This document shows, one piece after another, positions 1 through 4,840 of a DNA stretch of 7,269 bases. Positions within the stretch are counted from its first letter, which is position 1. Each line of letters opens with the position of its first letter. Under the pieces are notes generated by a model. The model was not told the origin of the DNA. It saw only the letters and a list, made by a program, of their open reading frames with translations, and did no database searches. A program made the translations under genes and the position numbers. This DNA comes from Clostridiales bacterium (GTDB lineage Bacteria > Bacillota_A > Clostridia > Christensenellales > Christensenellaceae), in assembly GCA_003149735.1 (NCBI GenBank), contig QANA01000048.1, positions 1 to 7,269 of the forward strand, given 5' to 3'.

Positions 1-432
1 CTCACTAACACGGATACCCGTGGCGCAGAGGGTTTCCAGCAGGAGCAGCAGCCGTATGTCGCCCCGCGCCTGCGCAGTGTCCAGCAGCCGCTGGTATTCA
101 GCGCGGGTCAGCTCCCGCTCTGATTTGCGGAACATCTGCCGCTGGAGCTTGAGGTACCGCACCTTGCAGTCCTCCCGTCCCATGCAGACGAGCAGCTTGT
201 TCACCGCAGCCAGCATGGCATTGACGCTGACGGGGCGGTAGCCCTGCTCCAGCAGCTGTGCCTTCCACTCCGCAGTCAGTTCCTTCGTCACTGTGCGGCC
301 ATCCAGCCATGCGGTAAATTTCTTTGCTGCGCGGAGATACGCCTCAATGGTGGACGGCTCCCGCTCCTCCTGCCGCAGATATTTTGCAAACCGCGTCAAT
401 TCTCTTTCCGTGATCTCCGATCTCTTTCGCAT
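1..432 (-). CDS. Tyrosine site-specific recombinase (integrase), N-terminal part, cut by left edge
   Basis: This frame is open from the start codon to base 1, so only the first 144 residues are present. The N-terminal half resembles the SAM-like core-binding domain of XerC/XerD-type phage integrases, with the pattern RFAKYL...STIEAYLRAAKKFTAWL at about residues 9-41 and VNAMLAAVNKLL around 70-81. The catalytic domain begins after about residue 105 (ELTRAEYQRLL), and the last residues read LETLCATGIRVSE. That is the box I motif, whose Arg141 would be the first catalytic arginine. The remaining catalytic residues (Lys, HxxR, H/W, Tyr) lie outside the window. Two ATGs are possible, at 438 and 432. 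GGGAGG at 441-446 is only 2 nt from the first but 8 nt from the second, so 432 is chosen. Members of this family cut and rejoin DNA through a tyrosine-linked intermediate. Whether this one is an element integrase or a resolvase cannot be told from the fragment. Confidence 0.9.
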   Translation of the reverse strand, partial: MRKRSEITERELTRFAKYLRQEEREPSTIEAYLRAAKKFTAWLDGRTVTKELTAEWKAQLLEQGYRPVSVNAMLAAVNKLLVCMGREDCKVRYLKLQRQMFRKSERELTRAEYQRLLDTAQARGDIRLLLLLETLCATGIRVSE

Positions 433-460
433 AGCCATAGCCTCCCAGTTGTTTTTGAGT

Positions 461-489
461 ATTGTAGCAGGCGGGGACGGGGATGGCAA
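461..489 (-). promoter_or_regulatory. Sigma-A type promoter of the integrase gene
   Basis: On the minus strand TTGCCA (484-489) and TACAAT (461-466) are separated by exactly 17 nt. Each box matches the consensus at 5 of 6 positions. The expected transcription start is only about 10 nt upstream of the ribosome binding site at 441-446, so the leader would be short. Because it lies downstream of the 510-548 hairpin in the minus direction, the integrase is probably transcribed independently of the Spo0A-like gene. Confidence 0.65.
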
Positions 490-509
490 AATATGGGATG
501 CCCCAAAAT

Positions 510-548
510 CAACAGCCCGTGGCTTTATACGAAAGCCTCGGGCTGTTG
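510..548 (-). terminator. Rho-independent terminator after the Spo0A-domain gene (possibly bidirectional)
   Basis: A perfect 10-bp outer stem (510-519 with 539-548, CAACAGCCCG/CGGGCTGTTG) continues after one mismatch into a 6-bp inner stem (521-526 with 532-537) around a 5-nt loop. In the minus direction it follows the stop at 570 and runs into ATTTT. In the plus direction it is followed by GTTTAATTCTTTTC. It therefore insulates the Spo0A-like gene from the integrase promoter and may also stop plus-strand readthrough. Confidence 0.75.
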
Positions 549-569
549 GTTTAATTCTTTTCTCCTCCT

Positions 570-917
570 CTACGCGCTGGGCAGGCTGTTGATATAGGCG
601 GCCAGCCGGATCACGAATCGTATGGCCGACAGGTCCGCCACCCGAGGGAACAGATCGGCGAATAAGAGCGTACCGCCGCGGGACGCCTCCTCGGCCGTGC
701 GGCGCACGGCGCTGCGGACCGCGGAAATGGAGACGCAGTAGAGCTGTGCGGCGGGTTGCAGCACTAACGGAGCAAAAAAGAGCCCGCGCAGCGGCTGGTC
801 CGCTACCAGCGCGACGGCGTAGGCCGTGTAGAAAAACTGGGTATGGTCCGCGCTTACGCCAAGATCTCGGAGCAGCGCATACACATTCACATGAAGACTT
901 TCAAAATCGCGGTGCAT
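570..917 (-). CDS. Stand-alone Spo0A C-terminal (DNA-binding) domain protein
   Basis: The 115-residue product resembles the DNA-binding effector domain of the sporulation regulator Spo0A over almost its whole length, with no receiver domain. Matching segments are LLRDLGVSAD (about 15-24, compare the LLHEIGVPA start of the Spo0A domain), a helix YAVALVADQPL (33-43), the recognition-helix region SISAVRSAVRRTAEEA (63-78), and the terminal helix IRFVIRLAAYINSL. Without the phosphorylated receiver it would be a constitutive or differently controlled DNA-binding protein. The ATG at 917 is preferred because the domain starts right after it and AAAGGGGGG lies 12 nt upstream, a somewhat long spacing. 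In-frame ATG at 953 and GTG at 1004 have weaker sites. Spo0A homologues bind 0A boxes (TGNCGAA), but I saw none nearby. It is divergent from the sigma-factor operon and could regulate it. The family assignment comes from remembered motifs, not a search. Confidence 0.75.
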   Translation of the reverse strand: MHRDFESLHVNVYALLRDLGVSADHTQFFYTAYAVALVADQPLRGLFFAPLVLQPAAQLYCVSISAVRSAVRRTAEEASRGGTLLFADLFPRVADLSAIRFVIRLAAYINSLPSA

Positions 918-1085
918 AGCAGTGATGATCCCCCCTTTTGCGGCGCGGAGCATGGCCCCACAGTCTCTCTTTTTTTCTATTTGGCCAGTGGCGCAATATG
1001 TCACAAGAAGTAAAAATATGGAATTTCCAAAAGCAAAATTTTACCAATTATGCATAAATAATTAGATAATTTTCATGATTTTTTG

Positions 1086-1113
1086 TTGACTTTTGCCATT
1101 CCGCTTGTATAAT
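1086..1113 (+). promoter_or_regulatory. Strong sigma-A type promoter of the sigma/anti-sigma operon
   Basis: TTGACT (1086-1091) and a perfect TATAAT (1108-1113) are separated by 16 nt. The leader to the GTG start at 1208 would be roughly 85-90 nt. The rest of the 918-1207 gap is AT-rich. It contains a 10-bp palindrome TTATGCATAA at 1048-1057 that could be an operator shared with the divergent Spo0A-domain gene. I found no convincing ECF-type (AAC...CGTC) promoter here, so autoregulation by the operon's own sigma factor is not evident. Confidence 0.8.
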
Positions 1114-1207
1114 GTCAGCGAAGGAGGAGTCCCAGCGCCAACCTGGATGAGAAGAAATATAGCAAAGCGCGGTGCCGGTTTTCAACAGAAATAAAGGAGA
1201 TGTCTTT

Positions 1208-1801
1208 GTGGGTTTGGGGAACACAAAAATTCGGGAATTGTATGAAACGGAATATCCAACGCTGTTTCGGATTGCCTGCGCGTCCGGCTTGGGAAGGAGC
1301 TTTGCAGATGACATGGTACAGGAGTCGTTCCAGGCCCTATTGGAGCGGCGAGATGATCCGAAGGTGGCAGAACACGAAAATCTGCAGGGCTGGCTGGTGA
1401 TCACGCTGCGAAACAAGATCGCAACGGAACTGCAGCGGAAGTGGCGTCATGTGGAGCAGCCGCTGACGGAAATATCCGCTATCACCGAGACCAGCTGCGA
1501 GCCATCCTTTCGCGACTCACTGCCGCGCCAGCTGACGGCAGATGAGAAAGACCTGCTCTGCATGTACTATGAGCTGCAGCTGAGCCACCGTGAAATCGGG
1601 CGGCTCTTGGGTATTTCGGAAGCGGCCAGCCGTATGCGTCTGATCCGCGCCAGAGACAGCTATGAGAAGTGGAAAAAGCTCGAGGAAAAAACAGAGAAAA
1701 AATTGTTGCATCGCGTGCAGCTGCACAAATATAGAGACGAGGAGGTGTTGGAATGTCCGAAGCGGAAAGAGTACCCCGGGGCGGCAGGCCGGGCGCTCTA
1801 A
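1208..1801 (+). CDS. ECF-type RNA polymerase sigma factor
   Basis: The 197-residue product has the two-domain layout of group 4 (ECF) sigma-70 factors. Region 2 spans about residues 10-80, with DDMVQESFQALLER (34-47), the conserved aromatic GWLVITLRNKI (61-71), and a basic stretch that would contact the -10 element. Region 4 spans about 108-155: LTADEKDLLCMYY followed by a helix-turn-helix, LSHREIGRLLGISEAASRMRLIRAR (125-149), which reads the -35 element. The GTG at 1208 is chosen because AAAGGAG (1193-1199) sits 8 nt upstream. An upstream in-frame ATG at 1172 has no good site. The basic, coiled tail (about 155-197) exceeds the usual ECF length and is partly encoded in the overlap with the next gene. 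The last 49 nt overlap the anti-sigma gene in another frame, which points to translational coupling and fixed stoichiometry. Confidence 0.92.
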   Translation: MGLGNTKIRELYETEYPTLFRIACASGLGRSFADDMVQESFQALLERRDDPKVAEHENLQGWLVITLRNKIATELQRKWRHVEQPLTEISAITETSCEPSFRDSLPRQLTADEKDLLCMYYELQLSHREIGRLLGISEAASRMRLIRARDSYEKWKKLEEKTEKKLLHRVQLHKYRDEEVLECPKRKEYPGAAGRAL

Positions 1802-2655
1802 AGCAAACTAAGGGGCATCAGGAGGAAACCATCCGTGATCACTGGGCGGAACTCGTGCTGGGAGCTGGAGATTCTGATGATATGCCGTCAGAGCTGACGG
1901 ACATCGCGGAGGCCCTGCAAAAGCATGATCCGGAGATGACGGTAACCAATACGCAGGTACAGGAAAGCTGGCGGCGCTTTTGTACAAAGAACCCGCAGCT
2001 TTTGGAGCCTGACGAGACTACCGCACCTGCCGCTGCGGAAAGCAGTCAACTTCCTGCAAAGCCTTCCCGGAAACCGTTCAAACGACTGCTGATTTTGGCA
2101 GCCGCGCTGGCGTTGCTACTGTCGCTGTTCACGGTACAGGCGTCCGGCTTTGATCTGTTCCGGACATTGGCGGAATGGACTGCGTCCGTTCTCCGCATCG
2201 GAAACGATGCCCCCGCGCAGATCACAATGGGGGAAAACGATCTGGCGGAGGGAGAGGTCCGGACCTACGAGACGCCGGAGGACATGCTGGCCGATCTGCA
2301 TATCAGGGGGGATGTGCTGCCGGCCTGGATACCGGAACGCTTCTCGCTGGAACAGTGCGAAGCGAAACGAGATAAGATGGGCTTTGAGTTTTATCTTATT
2401 TATAGTTCTGATAATAGCAGTCATCTGACGTTGAAGTGTTGGAGTAGTCTCGATGATTTTGCGCCACTAATGGAAAAGAGCAGGCAGAATGTACTGCGGC
2501 TCCGAGTGGATGACATAGAGCATTACCTGTTCTACGATGAAGAATCGGAGATAGAAAAGGCTGTTTGGATCAACGGTGATTTTGAGTGCCGGATCGCAGG
2601 GGCAGTAACGCAGGAAGAAATGGAACACATCATAGATTCAGTTTATGGGGGGTAA
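1753..2655 (+). CDS. Membrane-anchored anti-sigma factor with DUF4367-like extracellular domain
   Basis: This is a 300-residue single-pass membrane protein. Residues 1-80 are soluble and presumably cytoplasmic. A Pro/Ala/Glu-rich linker (about 85-105) leads to a basic KPSRKPFKR stop and one transmembrane helix at 111-130 (LLILAAALALLLSLFTVQA). The extracellular part (131-300) ends in the pattern AVWINGDFECRIAGAVTQEEMEHIIDSVY, typical of DUF4367 domains found behind anti-sigma regions in Firmicutes. No zinc-binding HxxxCxxC anti-sigma motif is visible, so the sigma-binding segment must be of another kind. GGAGG (1741-1745) is 7 nt before the ATG, inside the end of the sigma gene. The expected role is to hold the sigma factor inactive at the membrane until an external signal is sensed. 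The role rests on gene order and architecture. The signal is unknown. Confidence 0.85.
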   Translation: MSEAERVPRGGRPGALKQTKGHQEETIRDHWAELVLGAGDSDDMPSELTDIAEALQKHDPEMTVTNTQVQESWRRFCTKNPQLLEPDETTAPAAAESSQLPAKPSRKPFKRLLILAAALALLLSLFTVQASGFDLFRTLAEWTASVLRIGNDAPAQITMGENDLAEGEVRTYETPEDMLADLHIRGDVLPAWIPERFSLEQCEAKRDKMGFEFYLIYSSDNSSHLTLKCWSSLDDFAPLMEKSRQNVLRLRVDDIEHYLFYDEESEIEKAVWINGDFECRIAGAVTQEEMEHIIDSVYGG

Positions 2656-2660
2656 ATGTC

Positions 2661-3101
2661 ATGAAACACAAACGTAAAGGTTTGATTGCGTCCGTTTTGA
2701 CTTTTTTTATGTTAGGGGGAATGATCGCGGTAGCCTACGCCGCCACAGATGCCAGTGCGCATCTAGACGCGTATCGGGCTGGCTGTACAGCGCTAAGCGG
2801 ATCGATGGTCGCAGTGACGGTCGATGTTGATGGAACCGGCCTTATGGATGATATCGGGGCCGTAAATATTCACGTGTACCGGTCTACGGACAACAAGCAT
2901 TTCTATCATCTGCGCACCTTCAGTTATGAGGATTTCCCTGCGATGATGACGCACAATGCGTATTACTACTACGATACGCCCATCACGTTCCAGGGCGTCG
3001 CAGGCTGCTACTACTACGCCAATGTGGATGTCTACGCCGCCAAGGACGGCTCGTCCAGTACGCGGACCTATATGACGAATGTAGTCCAGGCCGCAAACTG
3101 A
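2661..3101 (+). CDS. Small secreted beta-rich protein of the sigma-factor operon
   Basis: The 146-residue precursor has a clear Sec signal peptide: MKHKRK, a hydrophobic core (8-25), and an AYA cleavage site after residue 27. The mature part of about 119 residues alternates short polar and beta-strand-like stretches (MVAVTVDV, AVNIHVYR, CYYYANVDVYA), suggesting an immunoglobulin-like or similar beta sandwich. It has two cysteines (42 and 116) that could form a disulfide. The pattern GTGLMDDIGA...ITFQGVAGCYYYANV...SRTYMTNVV-like reminds me of a family of small secreted Clostridia proteins, possibly DUF6147. That is from memory and tentative. The start codon follows the anti-sigma stop by 5 nt, with GGGGGG (2647-2652) overlapping that stop region, so it is the third gene of the operon. 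It may be an output of the sigma factor or a partner of the anti-sigma extracellular domain. The function is unknown. Confidence 0.85.
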   Translation: MKHKRKGLIASVLTFFMLGGMIAVAYAATDASAHLDAYRAGCTALSGSMVAVTVDVDGTGLMDDIGAVNIHVYRSTDNKHFYHLRTFSYEDFPAMMTHNAYYYYDTPITFQGVAGCYYYANVDVYAAKDGSSSTRTYMTNVVQAAN

Positions 3102-3123
3102 ACCGAGTTGTTCAAAACTTTAC

Positions 3124-3159
3124 AAGGGCAGGTATGATGGTGCTACCATGCCTGCCCTT
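3124..3159 (+). terminator. Terminator-like hairpin closing the sigma operon
   Basis: A 13-bp stem with one G-T wobble (3124-3136 with 3147-3159, AAGGGCAGGTATG against its complement) encloses a 10-nt loop, 22 nt after the stop of the secreted-protein gene. The U-tract after it is poor (GGCATTTCC). On the minus strand it is followed by GTAAAGTTTT. It lies between convergent genes and may work in both directions, with weaker efficiency than the other terminators here. Confidence 0.6.
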
Positions 3160-3294
3160 GGCATTTCCGGCTGCACACATGTGTTGAAAATATGCGTCAC
3201 AGCGAGGATAGCTTTAATTCATACTATCGCTCAGGAATTCCTCATTATACTTCTGTTAGGTAATTCAATCTATGATTCTTTCATCGTGCCCTTT

Positions 3295-4416
3295 TTACCA
3301 CACCACCACGTTTCGGTGTGCTATTTTTTGCAGTAAAGTAGACGGCCCCGGCATCGTTTTTGCACAAAACTTCTTTCTCAACGGGATGGGGCTGACACCC
3401 AGCTTTCTAAATTGTGCCAACACCGCTTCGGCATCATAGCCTTCTTTTCGCAGCTTTTCTTCCCCTTTCTCCAGCGATTTTATTCGCGTCATCAGCATGG
3501 CCAAGCGCATCATACCTTCCAGTAATCCAGTGTCCGCCTCTCTGCAGATCAATTCGTTAAGTGCGTCCGGCTGCATAAATCGATCATCTGGAAATGCCCG
3601 TCTGAAACACCGCGTAATATACTTCTCACTTTCTTTGATATAATACATTAAAAGGCTCTCAATGTCGGTTGTTCCCAGCTTTTTCTCTATTTTTGAGACT
3701 CTTTCCCGCAGTTCATGTATTTCAAATCGCAGGATACCTTTCGGCAGCTTTTCTTCATCCAACTGCAAGCCATTTTCCACGATTTGGTAGGTCTTATCAT
3801 AAACTACCAGTTCGCGCGACTCGTGCTTAAACGTTATGTGGTGTTTGTTATACCTGTTGGCAGCTTTCCTATCAGAACCTTTATAATAGTATCTCTCATA
3901 CTTTGGCGGTGTCGGCAGTTTGCGCATCACTCGCAGTAGCTCCTTAAACAGCTTAGATGTGTCGCACCGAATATTCACGCATAGATCCACTCGTGAAAGC
4001 TGGTAGGCATTTAATGCACAGGGCAGGCCGGAATCTTTCAACAGCATTGTAAATTTCTCACTCATCGTCCTAATACTCTCCTCATCAGGCGGCAAAATGC
4101 CCAAGTAGGACGAACTTGGATCAATCAGTTTTCGGGGATTCACCGCGATCCGCAGATAGCACGTTGAAACCTGCTTATGTACATTCTTTTCTAAATTGAT
4201 TCTCAGCCCCTCTCGCCAAAACCATTTGCAGCGATAGCGCTCTCCCTCGCCTTGCCAGCCCCTATCACTGTACATTTCCCCTTTGGGGCATTTCTGATAT
4301 ATGCTGTCACGTATCCTTTTGTATTCCTTGTTCGATAGTTTCTTCACGATTTCAAGCGTATGAATCGAAAATCCATCCGGTTCCAACTGAAAACTTCCTG
4401 CGCCCAGCTTTTTCAT
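3295..4416 (-). CDS. Replication-initiation-like protein (Rep_trans / phage II-X type)
   Basis: The 373-residue product carries three motifs in the order seen in rolling-circle initiators of the Rep_trans and filamentous-phage gpII/CRI groups. These are LSRVDLCVNI (140-149, compare the tRiDlxxd motif), ELVVYDKTYQI (202-212, the invariant YDK), and ILRFEIHELR (228-237, the RxEi motif). A YYYKGSDRKAANRYNKH stretch lies before the YDK box. The C-terminal third is helical and charged (KSLEKGEEKLRKEGYDAEAV). Such proteins nick a double-strand origin to start plasmid, phage or conjugative-element DNA synthesis. Here the substrate would be the surrounding element. AAAGGAG at 4424-4430 is 7 nt from the ATG at 4416 and 4 nt from an adjacent ATG at 4419, so 4416 is preferred. 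Relaxase (MobT-like) activity is an alternative reading. The motif order is good, but the family was assigned without a search. Confidence 0.65.
   Translation of the reverse strand: MKKLGAGSFQLEPDGFSIHTLEIVKKLSNKEYKRIRDSIYQKCPKGEMYSDRGWQGEGERYRCKWFWREGLRINLEKNVHKQVSTCYLRIAVNPRKLIDPSSSYLGILPPDEESIRTMSEKFTMLLKDSGLPCALNAYQLSRVDLCVNIRCDTSKLFKELLRVMRKLPTPPKYERYYYKGSDRKAANRYNKHHITFKHESRELVVYDKTYQIVENGLQLDEEKLPKGILRFEIHELRERVSKIEKKLGTTDIESLLMYYIKESEKYITRCFRRAFPDDRFMQPDALNELICREADTGLLEGMMRLAMLMTRIKSLEKGEEKLRKEGYDAEAVLAQFRKLGVSPIPLRKKFCAKTMPGPSTLLQKIAHRNVVVW
3299..3329 (+). terminator. Possible weak plus-strand terminator inside the end of the Rep-like gene
   Basis: A 6-bp stem (CACACC 3299-3304 with GGTGTG 3315-3320) is followed on the plus strand by CTATTTTTTG. 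It could stop transcripts that read through the 3124-3159 hairpin from the sigma operon and so protect the convergent Rep-like gene. The stem is short and lies in coding DNA of the other strand, so chance is possible. Confidence 0.3.
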
Positions 4417-4524
4417 CATCTTGCTCCTTTCAAAAAAAGTATTTCTTTCTTCTCTTCAACGTCCTTCATTTGCTGTTTTAAGAGATTTTTCTTTTAGTTT
4501 TTCTTTATATCAATAGGCATTTGC

Positions 4525-4562
4525 AAAAAAAGAACGGCACCAAATAATTTCACTTGGTGCCG
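4525..4562 (-). terminator. Strong terminator of the 55-residue gene, overlapping its stop codon
   Basis: A perfect 9-bp stem (4535-4543 with 4554-4562, CGGCACCAA/TTGGTGCCG) with a 10-nt loop is followed on the minus strand by TTCTTTTTTT. The proximal arm encodes the last residues (Gly-Thr-Lys) of the small protein, and the stop codon 4552-4550 sits in the loop. A ribosome at the stop would cover the stem, so translation of the small gene could influence termination and hence readthrough into the Rep-like gene. Confidence 0.85.
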
Positions 4563-4717
4563 CCTTTCTCCGGTTCTCTTATTTTCTTCTCGATTTCAAG
4601 CCGCATTTTCCTGAACTCCGCCTCGGTTATCGTCCCCTTCTCCAAGAGCAGCTGATTAAACCACATCAGCATTCCCCAGCGGTAGGCATTGTCTCGCGTC
4701 TGTGTCCGGTCTGTCAT
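4550..4717 (-). CDS. Small SHOCT-like protein of the element (55 residues)
   Basis: This small ORF starts with MTDRTQTRDNAYRWG, has a hydrophobic/aromatic stretch MLMWFNQLLLEKG (16-28), then GTITEAEFRKMRLEIEKKI (28-46). The last part has the 'short helix, G-x-I-T-x-x-E-F, helix' layout of SHOCT oligomerisation domains (family resemblance from memory). The start is well supported: GAGGAGG (4725-4731) lies 7 nt before the ATG at 4717. Small genes of this kind are commonly seen near large serine recombinases in Clostridia. A role as accessory or oligomerising partner is conceivable, but no function can be stated. It is flanked by its own terminator downstream and that of the 584-residue gene upstream, so it appears to be a separate transcription unit. 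Confidence 0.8.
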   Translation of the reverse strand: MTDRTQTRDNAYRWGMLMWFNQLLLEKGTITEAEFRKMRLEIEKKIREPEKGGTK

Positions 4718-4767
4718 TGTCCGACCTCCTCATTTGCATGTACCCTACACCACCTCGCAATTCGATG

Positions 4768-4795
4768 TGTATATTTTTGTCTTTGAATTCTTCAA
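4768..4795 (-). promoter_or_regulatory. Candidate promoter of the 55-residue gene
   Basis: On the minus strand TTGAAG (4790-4795) and TATACA (4768-4773) are 16 nt apart, each matching the consensus at 4-5 of 6 positions. This is the only space between the upstream terminator and the RBS at 4725-4731. The -35 box lies in the U-tract of that terminator, so the assignment is weak. Confidence 0.35.
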
Positions 4796-4838
4796 AAAAT
4801 AAATGCCCACTGCGGTAATCTTCTCCGCAGTGGGCATT
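4794..4838 (-). terminator. Strong terminator of the 584-residue gene
   Basis: A perfect 14-bp stem (4802-4815 with 4825-4838, AATGCCCACTGCGG and its complement) around a 9-nt loop begins 2 nt after the stop codon at 4841-4843. On the minus strand it runs into ATTTATTTTTT. This is the clearest intrinsic terminator in the window. Confidence 0.92.
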
Positions 4839-4840
4839 CT

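Noticed and set aside
1147..1194. 15-codon ORF (MRRNIAKRGAGFQQK) in the sigma-operon leader, whose stop overlaps the AAAGGAG of the sigma gene
   Set aside because: The only purine-rich site upstream (1121-1129) is about 17 nt from its ATG, too far for a usual RBS. It is a possible leader peptide but not supported.
1172..1207. Upstream ATG extension of the sigma factor (12 residues)
   Set aside because: No ribosome binding site precedes it, while the GTG at 1208 has AAAGGAG at ideal distance and starts where ECF sigma homology begins.
1048..1416. Minus-strand 122-residue frame antisense to the sigma factor and its promoter
   Set aside because: It runs across a clear promoter and the sigma-factor coding region, its translation resembles nothing, and it has no RBS.
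3148..3336. Plus-strand 62-residue frame in the convergent gap
   Set aside because: Its start codon is within the terminator hairpin, no RBS is present, and the frame runs into the antisense of the Rep-like gene.
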